A stretch of 64,000 bases of DNA from Tethya wilhelma (GCA_964030475.1 CAXIPT010000022.1:273029-337028); one strand, 5' to 3'; counted from the stretch's first letter, positions 51,146-63,772 are shown. The notes: generated from the sequence alone by a model not told the origin. Program-made: numbers and translations.

Positions 51146-54100
51146 CTGGGCAATAAATGATGTAATTACTACAGTTATTTTCAACAACAAAATGTGTCAC
51201 ATACCTCAATTTGCCCATTGCCACATCCAACAGCAATCACAGACTTCCAAACGTCCATACACCACACTGTTGGTATGGAAGAAACTTGACCTGAGCATGA
51301 CTTTGAGCTAGGGTAAAGTAATGCCATATTCGAAGTATACTGTGAAAATATATTGAAATGTTGTGCAAAGTCATATCCAACATCACAATCTGGAACTTTT
51401 TGCGATGGTTTCGATTCTCTTAAAGCTGATTTTACAGAGTGGCCAGATAATGACGACATGTTTGAGCTCACAGACAGGTTGCTCATTGAACTATGTCTTG
51501 AACTCTTGCTACAAGAACGAAAAACATGATCGACATTTATACATCCCAGAGAACGATTACGAGAATGAATAACTTTGGGATTTTGACCAAGAGAGAGGTG
51601 ACGGGAATGCCCTATGCAGCGAAATTGATGAGGGCTTGAACTACCAGAAGGTGGAGAAACAATAGGACTTGAAATAGGATCAATATGAACTTGTACAACT
51701 GGTGTACCACCATAATCTTTCTGGTGTGAAGGAATTTGTTTCCGATAGTGAGATGATGAATTAGAAGCATGTGGGATGTCATCATTCTGTATGTCAGTAC
51801 TGTCCTTTGAGCTAAAACTACCTGATGTAAGCATCAGATCATGATGACCTGAAACACTACCATTTAAGTGTGGTTGTTTAATGTACGTAGCTGTTTCATT
51901 ATTATGCACATCACTTCTTGCAGAAGGATGACTCGGTATTGAAACAGGATTGCTACGATTAACAAAAGATTCCAGTGGTTGCTGCGTCGAGGCATTACTA
52001 GTGTGAGCTGAAATAGTACTAGAGGTGGCATGTTGGAATGAATTAAGAAATTGGTATGAAACAGGGCCACTAAGGGCACGTCTATGACTGAAGTATCTGG
52101 AAGAGTGAATAGGTGAATCATGTACATTATGGACACTAGCCCTTGATGGCAGCTCGGGGGAATTATCTCTGAGGCTTGTTCCCGTCTGAAATAATGGCAC
52201 ACTATAAACAGCAACATTCTTAGGAGTTTCACTGCCTGAGTGGCGTCGTACTGGGACAGTAGTCATAAGATTGGGAGCAGCAAAAGAATGAACATTGTTT
52301 TGATATGACAATTGGCTAAAAGAACCAGACGAAAAACTTGGTATATGTGGAGAGCTTGAAGCATTCAAAGAACCACTAGCATCATGGGGTCCATGCTGTG
52401 CACAAGCCTCAGAGCTAATCAGTGGCCTTAAAGATCCACTAGATATGCTCCTTCCTAACACATTATTTTGACTGGAAACATCATTGTTGTCCACCATAGG
52501 TCTGTCAAAACTGGATAGAAGTTTACTACATTGGAAAGACAGTACACGAACGGAAGACATTAAGTTTATTGCTCGATTATTATGAACATTTCAGTACAGG
52601 TAGCTAACTACTAGCACTGTAAGGGGAAGAGAAAAAAGAGCCTGGTACATGTACACATGCTCTCTTTAACAAAGCGTTCACCACATTAGACTCTACTGTC
52701 AATATTTACATTGCTAGCTGTGTCATCAAGTATATACATTCGTTCACCATGGGGCCTGGCCTCAAAGCTTATTCCTCAGGAGAACATTAATTTTACTGAA
52801 CTTTGTCCGTGCTTGACCACAACAAGGAACTGAATTAAGCATGAGTGAACCTCCAGTGATTTTGTGACCTTGGGCTAGCTGGTCATGAGGCTATGCTGGT
52901 AGTTTGCAAGTGAATGATTGACCTTTACTAGAATGACAATCACTAATGGATTAGAGCACCAAAGATTAGACGCCTTTGGCACTTATTGGGAATGCAACTG
53001 CTTTAGTCACTAGAGTATGTGTTTAGACTTCTATAGAATGGTTTAGCAGTTTTGGTGCTTTTGTGTAAATGATAACTTTAGTGTGATCTATGCTATCAAA
53101 AACACTCACCGCCTGTCAATAACCAGAGCACATCTCCGTCGCATAGGATGAGATTCCCATACTCTGATTTCACCATCGAGGCTAGTTGTTACTATATGGT
53201 CACTTTCTGTCACACAAAGACATTCAACATCCTACAAGAACAACATCGACAGATTATTACTATCAAGAAGCACATAACTTGCAGACACTTACAAGCTTGT
53301 GTCCTTTTAAACAGGTTTTTCTGCTACTATTGTTTCTTTCAGAAGATGCACGCTGCATGTGCCTCAATTTTGATAAACGTACTAAAAAGGCAGAGTAGCC
53401 GAAAACAATAACAGCCAAACCACAAAGAAACAAGACTCTGATTGTATTGGGATGAGAGAGTAGACGAGTGACAAGTGTGGGAGGGGCAGAGGGGAGAGGA
53501 CGATTGACATAGCCCAGCTGAAATTTCACATTGATAGGAGGAAGTACCGAGAGAAACCTAAACAAACATAGAAGAAGTAAAATTAGTGCAGATATGATGG
53601 CAGCTCACTGATAATAGAGCATTGTGAGGCTTTTGCACCCCAATAACATTATACAACAATTAAGGGTCAGAATATTACCATGACACTAAGCAGCTCATCT
53701 TCAATCTATATGACTACCTTACTTGGCTGCATGTAAACGAAGAGTGAATGAGTGGAAGCTCTCCAGATATTTAGCTAAAATCTAAACGTTTGTTGCCCAC
53801 AGGAACTCCACCCCATTCCTACTACTGTGTGTAGCTCCAAATTTTCATGGCACAAAAAGTTCGTGGAAAGTCTATCTTTATGCTGTTTTAAACCAATTTT
53901 CGCAAAACACGACCTCTGAAATTCTATTGCTGATACACGGTTTCTAAACTTTTGTGGAGAAAATTTTCGTGATAAACGGTCAAATCACAATAATATTATA
54001 CGATGAAAATTTGGAGCTATATGGTAGCCTCGTCCCCAGGCCCTCTGCGTGCTATACGCTACTAGTGTTGATTTACTACGTTGACAATCCTTACCAGATG

Positions 54101-55231
54101 ATTTTATTTAAGCAGGCAGAGGGCCTGGGAAACGAGGGTAGACGCATGGTAGACAAGTGATTTTGCGCGTGGGCAGGACTGCTTAGACTGCCCACGTATT
54201 TTGCGTATGACATCATCAGTTTGTGAATAATTTTGTGAGCCTATGCCGCACGCTAGTGCTTTGGCCTGGAGCTAGACTACAAGCGCAGCCAATCTGAGCT
54301 TGAAGGCCAGATGACAGAAATCAAGAGATCAAGACCAGACAAAACAGCCAAGTAAACATAAATTTGGACTTAGTTTGACCTTAGATACGAGTGATATGTC
54401 CAGACATCGCTTCTTTTTACTGTTTTTTTTTTTTGCAAACTTTCTTGCTGCTTTGAGACATTTGGCAGGCGTTACCTAGCGTAGTGCTGTGCTACTCAAA
54501 AACGTTGCTCTTTGTCTTGCCTCGCGGGTTTGTACAAGAAAAAAATCTTCAAGTCTTGCTTGCGGTTAGGCCGCCTATGCTACAAGTTTTCTGATGTCAT
54601 TCACGTGATTTCGTTCACCAGGCCTTCTGCATGCTAAAAAATTACGAAAATGGTAAAGATTGTCAATTTAATAAATCAATATTAGCAGCACGCAGAAGGC
54701 CTGGGAACGAGGCTAGCTATATGGTATACATATAAAACCGAACAAATACACAGTAAACATGTACCTTCCTGCCAGTAAATAATCATAACTTTCCAGCAAC
54801 CGTGGCCAATGTGTAGTCACCATTGGACGCCAGCACACTTCACCATCATCACACTTGACAGAAAAGCCATCCTCACTGATACGTGATATCCAGACATTAG
54901 CAGAGTCCAACGTGGGGAGGGTTGGACTCTTTTCAGTCAAAGAATCTGATAATGAAGACTTTCCTTGCCCAGCTTTCAGGTAAGCTAACTTCTCATCAGA
55001 CAGAGTCTCCAAACTGAGATTAGACTGCATCTCAACTAGACAATGACAATAATATTTAGCATCTTACCATTGATGAATTTTTCTACATTTTACACGTACC
55101 TTGACCGTCTGACTCCATCACTGGGGAGTGCTGACTTTGGGTATTGTAAACCATACTGTTCATTAAATTATGAAATATTTCAGTTTTTGTGAACCACGCT
55201 AAAATGAACATTAGAACACCTAACTGTGTGT

Positions 55232-55278
<47 letters not shown>

Positions 55279-57532
55279 TGTGTGTGTGTGACACAGTAAT
55301 GTCAACATACCATTATTGCTTTAGATACAATTCTTGTCTGTGCTATGAAGTAAACAAATTTGACTCTCCTGGACTTCCATCTGATGGGCGTGGCTAAGCG
55401 AATGGCCTTAGGGCAATATTTTTTAAAAGTAGATGCTTCATCATGATCTCGTACAGGAATTGCAGCAGAATTTAATTCACACAGCTGAATGAAACAAGAG
55501 CTACAATAATACAACCTCAATTGACATAATCAACTTGCAATAAACACGTGGCACACACTTACTTACTAATTGAAACAAATCGTGGTTATACAGCTAACTA
55601 GCGACATCGCAATCAAAATTAACCAACCTCTAATCTTCTGAGGTCAATCGAAAGTACAGTTGGAAAGAATACAAGCTGTAGAAAGGCATCACAAAGGAGG
55701 CCAACTAAAGCAATCGTGCTGAATTCTTTGATGGTGTAGTTGAAGAACAAAATGCACATGGCATTCATTGCAACAAGTGTAAGTAGGTTACGGGTTATAG
55801 CCCAACCCTCTTTACTGAGACCTACAGCGATCCGGTACTTTACCTACACAGCAATAAAACAAAATATACATCACTAACATTACAGTCCGTTTTTATACGT
55901 GACAAACAGAACAATTTATACTTTTTCTTACGTCGAATTCTTCAGGAGTTGAAATAACTGCTTTAACAATTATAAGAATGTTCTCCAGCCCAATAGTAAT
56001 AACAACATAAGGATAAATCTCACTGCAAGTACAGAGGAAATAAAAGTATTTGTGATAATTACTGGACAAAATTAAACACATGATATACTGTTTTACGGAA
56101 CAATTACAATTAATACGAATACTGAATACAATAATATTATGGTAACTTCATCACTATGATTGTATGTGTGAATGCATGTCACCAGAGTTCACTAGAAGTA
56201 AAGTGAGTTTAAGTGACCACAAGGTCAAATGCCCACTTTCTCTGGACTGTGGAGAATGCAGGCTAGGAGACAAGCACCTATAGAGCACATACACTAGAGT
56301 AACAGGCACTAGCTATAGGAGTCTGCTTCATTGTACACAAAACATAGCTAGCCAGACAATGAGGGTTCTTTGCTAGATTATTGCAAATGTGGAGGAAATG
56401 GTTGGTAATGGTCGTTAGCAATGTCAAGTACAGTAGGCAGCTAAGATAGCTCATAGTCATATAGCTGCTATAGCAAGACTTTCCTCTTGATCATAGTTAC
56501 AATTCTTCCCTTTCACTCAACTGCTATGCTAATATACACATGTGCCTTAGCATGCATCTGTAGTGCAGGAGTTAGCGTACAGGTTTACAGATATGTCTAA
56601 TCTATTACTAGCTTGCTTTGCTGCAGGCTCCTTGCTGCTTAGGGAAGATTCTATAGAGTGTTAGGCTAGACTGTGTAATCAGATCCTTTATTAACAAAAA
56701 CAAAAGAAATTTCAAAAAATTAAGACATCAACACTACAATATTTACCTTCCACTTAATGATATACTGAGTCCAAAAAAGGTACAGATACCAAGAGACATT
56801 GTTAGGGAAGCAAATACAGTTATACAAGCAGTGATTCCAAGTCCAATTTTAGACTTCACCAAATCAATCTTACCTGCACATACATAATACCAACATAAAT
56901 CAATATAATATTATTGTTTCTCTCTCTCCCACTAATTTTCATGCACACAATTTAATTATAATAATTATTATAATATTATGTCTACTGTCTAATATAAGAT
57001 GACAAATACAAACACAAAAAAACAGACTAGTGTACAGCACAGATATTGAACATTAGCCAGTACATAAAAGATATCCTCACCAACTGAAAAAGAAATGTAC
57101 AGGAAGACAATAATGTAGACTCCAAGAAGTGGAGCAAAGTCAACCAAATGGCGCTCAGGCTAGAAAATATGACAAAAAAATTCCATAAATTTATGCAACA
57201 ACATAACTAGTACTGGTTATATAGGAATGGTACAGCTGGTCGACATACGTATACAACTAGCTAAACAAAAACTACACTGCTTGACAAAAATGCTTATTAA
57301 GCTCCTATTTATACCATACTGTTTGTCTAAAATATGGCCTTAATATAGATGCATCACTAAGCATCAAACGAAAATTAAATAATTTGCTCTTCTAAATACC
57401 TTCATAAGACTATGTTCTTAACAATTGCTATTTTCTGTAGCTTAATGACATATGTTGACATTCCGTCTATCTAGCAAACATTCCTGTCTTGTTTCCTTAT
57501 GTATATAATGTATACTATCTACACAACTGGCC

Positions 57533-57571
<39 letters not shown>

Positions 57572-60500
57572 AGGTATTTACACCATAATTATGCTGGCTA
57601 GTACATACTTGGGGGGTAAAGTTGGCTGACTTCCCTACTTTAGAGGCATCATTACTAGAGCCTGATTAAGAGTATAGTGACAACTGAATAAGGCCTCTAA
57701 CAAGAACTATATTTCTAGCAATAGCTTATGCATTGTGGTCTTGAAGAAATCACTAAATGGAGACTTTCAAGTCTCAATCAAGAGTCAAGAGAGATCTGTG
57801 TAAGGTCACATTATTTGACTAAAGGTGGTAACCTAGTTTTCATGAAATTGGCTATTCCTGCATGTTGTTGCAACACATTGAGTGACTCACTTACTTCATA
57901 GTAAAAGTGTTTCATAAACTTCAACCCTTTTCTCTCCTCAGGCCACACAGCCTTGATGGCATTGACACACTGTATCAACTCAGAAAAGTCTTCCTTACTG
58001 GCTTTAAACATAAACGTTATAGCAAATCTATGATTGTTTCTTTTATCCAAGACACCGGAAGAATGTGAATGGTCATGTTCCCAAAAACCTCCATATAATA
58101 ATTCTGCAAACAAATAATAATTATGCATAGTTACTGACACTAAGACACTCCACCAACACAATCCATAAGTGTAAAGTGAATATATCTGTTCATTAGCTAT
58201 GTACACTACAATGAACAAACCTTTAATGAAATGATCATCAAATGTACTGTTGTGAAAGTTATGTCTAATGGAGTCCAACACAGGAGAGAGGATACCAGTG
58301 TAGTTCACTGGTGATTTGATTGATGAATGAGCAGCAGCTACAGGTTCTGCTTGTCTGGGTGAGGGTGCAGGAAAGAATCCATTTGGTTCCAAGGAAATGG
58401 TCAGATTCAGAGCAGCAGGGTGTACTACATCCCGACACTGTCTGCAATAACATACCGCAAGAAATACAGACACTTATATTATTTTTCTTGACTATTCATT
58501 GTGCTAATATTAGTATGGCATATTGCGGAACTTCTAAAGGATTGACACAAAGATAAAATTCGAACTATGGTAAGATCAAGTCAAGAAAAGCATAATTATG
58601 TTGAATATCAATCAACTAGTCAGTATACTGTACAACATTACGCATACTTGATAGCATTATTCATTTCCTTGAGAGCATGAGCAGCCACCATCCTACTGAC
58701 GCTGTAGCGAGACTTGGAACAAACATCCTTAGCATTGCTACAGTTAAGTTGTACTTGGATGTATACTTGTTGAACAACAGAGAGGGGCAAACCTAAGAAC
58801 TGTAATGACCAAAACATGTACATGTAAAAGTCAAGCTTACTTGTGAGGATTTTCCCAACAACAGAACCAGCAGTATGAGGCTATGTGCCATAAATAGGGA
58901 ACACTAATTAATAACAAAACAGATTTAGCTACTATACAGAAAATCATCACAAAACACAAATGATATTCATAAATTTATGTTAACACATGTGCAAAACAGA
59001 GAAGAGCAACACCTTGGGCAAGACAAGAGAATGGAATAAGCAAATTTAGGCTCGCGCCAATGGCCAGTAACACTGAAGCAACTGTGTCAGGCACTGACCA
59101 ACTGGAAATAGCTACAAATATACTCATCATGCAGATCCTCAGGTGAACTTACACACAAGCAGTAGCAGTAGACGGTATGTGTTAAATAATAAGAATCACA
59201 TGGAAGCTCTGTGATTGGTGCAAAAAATCTTGACTCTACTATAATATCTCTAAATAATAGGTTAAGTCTTTGAGATAAGCACTCATGATCAGCGAAGCAC
59301 AAAAGCCTCATATCTCACTAACTGCAACACAGTGTGTTGCTGTACTATAGATAACATTTATGATGTGAATATCCTTAATTCTGTCACTAGAACTGTTATT
59401 CTTGAGATGATAATAGACAAACGACAACCATAACCCTCTGCATGTGCTACAATGCAAGTAGCATAAACAACTTAATACTGTAACAGCCATACAATGACAT
59501 TAATTTTTCATGGGTTGCTGGTATTAACAAAGCCAGAAAATTTATACTCCAAGAAATAGTTTAGCTAAATAGTAATTAATAGCAACTACATACCCATGAT
59601 GGAGTTCTTCCAGAAAACTGGGTAGGGTTTCTGATAATCCATTGAGGTGTCTCAGAGCCAACATCAGCAGTACGATAATTCAACCAAGGGCTCCTCCAAG
59701 GCTTTGGGCTATTTAGATCTCCTGAAGTAGTTATGAAGTATGGAAGACTGTAAAAAAGTTAATAACAAATTAACAATACGCTCCTACAATATTATCAGAA
59801 CAGAAGTACTAGTAATTTAGCCTGTTATGTATGAGCCAGGACAGAGCAGCCAGTTACTATAGTATATACAGCATTAAACATAGTAGAGCAGAGTCTAAGT
59901 ACTATGACCAGTATCTTCACACGTAGTTTATAAATTATTGTAGCTTTGAGTATTCATGAGCACTAGAAAGAGCATGTACAGCTATAATATTATCTACACT
60001 CTCCTGTCACTGGTATAATTGGAGATCACCACCATAGTGTAGAGGAGTAAATTCCTTGTAAAATCTAGGCTGACAAAGTGGTGTGGTATGGGTAACGAGT
60101 AAACAAAGTGGTGCACTGCCAATATTTACGATTTTTAATAAAGCCAAGAAATAGATAACACTTGCAGGGTTGCATTTAGGGGGGGAATTCAGATGGGCTT
60201 TGTAACCATTCCCTCCCTCATTCAGACATTAAAAGCTAATACAATTAATACTGCAAGCAGTTGAAACCCAGTACTGTTTATGATAGTGAGTTTTACATGG
60301 CACAGTGATATGTATAAAAACCAGCTACTCAGTTCTTTGTTTCCGTTTAAACAAAACAGCAGCTAATGAATATATGAGGAGCTAAAAATGCACCAGAATT
60401 AATCTCAGAGCATGCAATCCCCAAATTTCCTCATTTTAGAAATGCAACCGTTAATTGCCATGCTAGCCATGTTAGTGAAGAGACAAAGAGAGGCACAATT

Positions 60501-60891
60501 AAGCATCATGCACAACCATATAAAATTGTATCCTCTAGGCAACATTCCTGGGCTAGGGTTGAAACCAGGCTATTTACTTATGTGTATGTAAGGGGCTAGC
60601 TGGAGTCCAAAATACTCACAGAAGTTGTGAGATATAAAACTTAACTACTTCATAGATTGTGTACCCTGTGTAGATCCGAAGACTATATTATCTGTACATA
60701 TTGAAGTCATCCTATACAAGCCTATGGCTCTCAAGCCAGATATTATCATACCTGCACAAGATGACGACTATCGAAACAAATCCAAGTACGGTACCAGGGT
60801 AGCTGGCACAAACCATTCCATGACTATAGTACAATCCAATGACACTGATGGGTTTTTGAAACTTTGGAACTTTACCGTACTTCGGACTCAT
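49864..60891 (-). CDS. SCAP: SREBP cleavage-activating protein (SCAP)
   Basis: Exons: 60752-60891, 59594-59747, 58841-58880, 58648-58792, 58221-58441, 57895-58103, 57081-57159, 56747-56873, 55932-56022, 55628-55843, 55311-55484, 55100-55223, 54765-55035, 53293-53557, 53110-53231, 51205-52510, 51060-51145, 50758-50989, 50447-50653, 50101-50160, 49864-50043. They sum to 4,449 bp, 1,482 residues plus stop, with every phase consistent. SCAP escorts SREBP from ER to Golgi when sterol is low. The N-terminus YYSHGMVCASYP matches the family's NHGLLCASYP; a lumenal loop, sterol-sensing domain and C-terminal WD40 repeats follow; the end (CDLKLKLD) resembles vertebrate EKLD. The start is the ATG before SPKYGKVPK, the only one giving the family N-terminus. 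Longer than human (1,279) mainly because of the serine-rich exon. Confidence 0.93.
50655..50740. repeat. (TG)n microsatellite abutting a SCAP splice acceptor
   Basis: On the transcribed (minus) strand this is (CA)n ending directly at CACACAG, the acceptor for exon 50447-50653. Confidence 0.9.
51205..52510 (-). CDS. SCAP: Large serine-rich exon of SCAP
   Basis: A single 1,306-bp exon, far larger than any other in the window, inserts about 400 serine-, histidine- and asparagine-rich residues between the first WD40 strand set (VTTSLDGEIRVWESHP, exon 53110-53231) and the next (PTVWCMDVWKSVIAVGCGN at its 3' end). In mammals the corresponding linker is shorter. No domain is recognisable; it looks disordered, with many potential phosphorylation sites. 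Confidence 0.88.
54025..54715. mobile_element. 691-bp compound foldback element with 9-bp target duplication
   Basis: Ends TAGCCTCGTCCCCAGG and CCTGGGAACGAGGCTA are inverted; GCTATATGG is repeated at 54016-54024 and 54716-54724. Each end is itself a small hairpin (54025-54140 and about 54605-54715) built from the CAGGCCCTCTGCGTGC motif. It sits in a SCAP intron. No transposase is encoded. Confidence 0.8.
55224..55290. repeat. (TG)n microsatellite abutting a SCAP splice acceptor
   Basis: On the minus strand (CA)n ends at CACACAG, the acceptor for exon 55100-55223; that acceptor is needed to give LGVLMFILAWF in phase, matching the helix at this point in SCAP. Confidence 0.85.
55628..57159 (-). 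CDS. SCAP: Sterol-sensing domain of SCAP
   Basis: Four exons encode helices 2-6: VYIIVFLYISFSVGKIDLVK, TACITVFASLTMSLGICTFF, YPYVVITIGLENILIIVKAV and a last exon ending VFFPTVLSIDLRRLE. The GLEN-x-L and STP motifs, the aspartate of VGLLCDAFLQ (matching the residue whose mutation desensitises mammalian SCAP) and YISFS (YIYFS in mammals) are kept. The Sec24-binding MELADL hexamer is replaced by LELCEL, which is spliced across the exon border at 55628/55484. Confidence 0.9.
57534..57570. repeat. (GT)n microsatellite in a SCAP intron
   Basis: Simple GT run in the intron between exons 57895-58103 and 57081-57159. Confidence 0.9.
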
Positions 60892-61827
60892 TTTCTAGCT
60901 TGCTGGCTTTGAGTCTACTTGAATCACATGACTATCACGTACTCTCGCTCGCTGGGTAAAAGTCGTCAAAGGAATTAGTGCCATTTTGACCCCGCGCCCA
61001 ACTCGACTCGGACCAAGAGGGCTTCGAAGTCTCTATAATTTATCTATGCCAAGAGTCAGTCAGTGCATGCATAAAGTGCATCCTCCTCTTATTCACTCTT
61101 GCTCAGACAGTATGGCTATGCAGTGAGACCACACAGTTAGTATCATCACTATCATATTATGGACCAGAGTCTGAGACTAGACTGTGACAGTGCTGGATTT
61201 GCAGCCTAAAACATTGTCTCAAACTCTTGATAGTTCATGGGAACTCCTTTCTCGGTATCATAATATGACTGGACACTCCTGAGTCAACTGTTTTGCTGAG
61301 AATTTGTGTCTTGGAAATGATAGAAGTGAACTCTAGAAGCACTGGTGTCGGAGAAAAGTAGAGTTGAACAATCATAATGTTCGATTCAAAAAAAGTATGT
61401 GTTGCATCCTTTATGTCTCAAAGCTTGGATACAACTATACTCCGGCTCAACAACCGTTGTTTTCAGTGAGAGCAACATCGTAAAAGGGAATCATTGTGGT
61501 GACTGAAGTTTGGTGCTCTTAGTCTACTTTTGGATCTGGTGTGATATAAAATAGTCTGCACCCCAACTTTGACCCTAGCCTCGTTTCCAGGTTCTCTGCT
61601 TTCTTACACGGTAAGAATTTCAAGTACCCTTGTTCCCAGCCTCCCTCTTTCTTTACATGTAAAATGCAGACATGACATTGCATAATGTACAGTGCCACCA
61701 TTACACACTGACTCTAACAGCTGTCCCATTTTGTTTGTTCTTTTTACGATTTGGCATTTCTATGTCTTACTGCATTTCCAACTTTTACTTGTAATTAATT
61801 GATGACAAAATGCATACATGGTACTAT
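60892..61827. other. SCAP upstream region
   Basis: No exon is recognisable on either strand. The first 200 bp before the SCAP start contain E-box-like CACATG and TCACGT and a short GC-rich patch (CCCCGCGCCC); these may be promoter elements, but nothing proves it. Confidence 0.4.
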
Positions 61828-62281
61828 TACAAGGTGACAAGCTTTTATTTATTATTTTACTATTGGTGTATAAATGTTTTGCGCTTTTGTTAACTTGGGG
61901 GTGAAACTGAATATATATTACCAACAACTCTAAATGGTGCACATTGTGCTAAGTACAAATGCAGGTTAATCTCTATGATGCTCGTAAACACAAGTCCAAA
62001 GTATTGTCTGGTGGTATGAGAAGATGTCTCTCTGTCGCCATGGCCTGTATCACTTGACCTCTAGAGGCTTGGTCCAGCCCGTGCCGTGGTAGTCTCATCA
62101 AGAATCAATTTGGGCAGGATTATACCATTGCAGGCCATGGTGGTAAGTGAGGAATTACAATAACATTAAGATTGTTCATGCATGTGATCCTTGTAGATTT
62201 ATATAGTGCTTTGCTGCTTACAGATTCTTGCAGCTCCATTTTTTTGTTCATTTTTGATTAGTTATAGGCTTTTAGCAGATT
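61828..62281. repeat. Direct repeat copy 1 (454 bp), ABCA-derived
   Basis: Almost identical to 62816-63268 over its whole length. It includes intron sequence homologous to the ABCA intron before exon 41227-41421 and a rearranged piece of that exon. An assembly N lies just after its end at 62282. Confidence 0.85.
61964..62140 (+). pseudogene. ABCA ATPase exon fragment with internal inversion, copy 1
   Basis: Reads VNLYDARKHKSKVLSGGMRR then CLSVAMACIT-stop on the plus strand, homologous to the ABCA exon at 41227-41421 with its acceptor (AAATGCAG). The following bases are the reverse complement of the other half of the same exon (from the CQVTS... region back to ATGGCCTG), so the Walker B half has been flipped. 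The retained intron shows a DNA-level copy, not a retrocopy. It is non-functional. Confidence 0.8.
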
Positions 62282-62416
62282 NGCCGAGTGGCAAGGGAGC
62301 ACAAAATAGCATACTCATTGCTAATACAAACTGTGAACCCTATTACATTAGCTATAATATAAAAGTACAGTATTACTATCTACATTATACATGAAATACT
62401 GAAATAGAATTAATTA

Positions 62417-62815
62417 TTAAGTCATAGATCTAAAGTATAATGTTAGTTGCTGTTTAAACTGTTCAACATTGTTACAAGACACTAATTCATGAGGCAGTGT
62501 ATTCCATAGTCGAACTGAGTCATTGAAAAATGAAAATTTAAACGCATTTGTTCTTGCAAATGGAACTGCTAGTTGGGCTGAGTGTGACCGTGACTGATGA
62601 CTGTACTGTTTGTATTCAATTGGTGCATGGTCAGGCATCCTGTAGTTACCCCGGCTTCAAGATGTTGAATAGAAATGACAGTTTGAGAAATAGTCGTCTT
62701 TTAGACAGGGTGGGGATACCATTCATGGTCAGTAAAGTCTCGTAGTTTGTGGACCAGTTTTTAGAGCACACTCGTATGGCAAACTTTTGCACCTTCTCCA
62801 GTGAGTCAATCAAGC
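62417..62815 (-). mobile_element. Broken LINE (non-LTR retrotransposon) reverse-transcriptase C-terminus
   Basis: Two overlapping frames on the minus strand show LEKVQKFAIRVCSKNW, GIPTLSKRRLFLKLSFLF and, after a frameshift near 62640, PFARTNAFKFSFFNDSVRLW followed by NTLPHELV, the usual tail of LINE reverse transcriptases (EKVQ-R-A, LPTL-RR, FF-RTI-WN-LP). The 5' part is cut by the start of repeat copy 2. It cannot be active. Confidence 0.8.
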
Positions 62816-63268
62816 TACAAGGTGACAAGCTTTTATTTATTATTTTACTATTGGTGTATAAATGTTTTGCGCTTTTGTTAACTTGGGGGTGAAACTGAAT
62901 ATATATTACCAACAACTCTAAATAGTGCACATTGTGATAAGTACAAATGCAGGTTAATCTCTATGATGCTCGTAAACACAAGTCCAAAGTATTGTCTGGT
63001 GGTATGAGAAGATGTCTCTCTGTCGCCATGGCCTGTATCACTTGACCTCTAGAGGCTTGGTCCAGCCCGTGCCGTGGTAGTCTCATCAAGAATCAATTTG
63101 GGCAGGATTATACCAATGCAGGCCATGGTGGCAAGTGAGGAATTACAATAACATTAAGATTGTTCATGCATGTGATCCTTGTAGATCTATATAGTGCTTT
63201 GCTTCTTACAGATTCTTGCAGCTCCATTTTTTGTTCATTTTTGATTAGTTATAGGCTTTTAGCAGATT
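62816..63268. repeat. Direct repeat copy 2 (453 bp), ABCA-derived
   Basis: Second copy of the segment at 61828-62281 with only scattered substitutions, implying recent duplication. The two copies bracket a LINE remnant. Confidence 0.85.
62953..63128 (+). pseudogene. ABCA ATPase exon fragment with internal inversion, copy 2
   Basis: Same structure as copy 1, including the stop after MACIT and the inverted second half, so the inversion came before the tandem duplication. Confidence 0.8.
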
Positions 63269-63509
63269 ACTATCATACGTACGGTAGTACGTATAGTAGG
63301 AATGGGCCGAATGTCCCATAGACACAATACAAAATGTTCATGATCATAAAAATCTAGCAAAACAAATTTAAGTCTTCAAACTTGCTCAGAGGCTCTCAAT
63401 GACAGATTACCAATTGCATGCACAGTCTAAAACTCACAGGAACTTTCCTCAGCACTCGTAGAGAGAGCTAGTGGGAAGCCACCATAGTGCCATTTTTGTT
63501 CTTCTAACT

Positions 63510-63532
63510 TACGTACGTACGTACGTACGTAC
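63510..63532. repeat. (TACG)n microsatellite
   Basis: Nearly six units of TACG, a self-complementary tetranucleotide, in intergenic DNA. Confidence 0.9.
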
Positions 63533-63772
63533 TTCCTAACTGACTTACTTGAAAAGCATTTCCAGAGAACCAGAATGTGTTGAGCCAATTTTGACAGCAC
63601 AAAGTAACTCCTTTTCATAGGTACTACATTCCTTGATACTCGTTTTAATCACAAATAAGCCTAAACAAAAACTAGAAAGCTTTGAAACTGAGAGTATAAA
63701 TTCATGTACTTCAATGTAGCCATTTTCCTGTAGAGTTCAAAGGTCATTAATTATCCACGTGGCATTTTATAA

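Noticed and set aside
51864..52232. Second minus-strand open frame overlapping the serine-rich SCAP exon
   Set aside because: An out-of-frame shadow; the SCAP frame is fixed by WD40 homology at the 3' end and by phase at both splice sites.
60724..60912. Plus-strand open frame of 62 codons at the SCAP start
   Set aside because: It is antisense to the SCAP first exon, whose homology to the family N-terminus and correct phase are clear.
61572..61655. CCTAGCCTCGTTTCCAGG and CCTTGTTCCCAGCCTCC resembling the TAG-end MITE family
   Set aside because: The two parts are in the same orientation and no target duplication is visible; at most a decayed fragment.
63427..63618. Minus-strand open frame of 63 codons (SYFVLSKLAQHILVLWKCF...)
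   Set aside because: It runs through the (TACG)n microsatellite, has no family resemblance and no consistent splice context.
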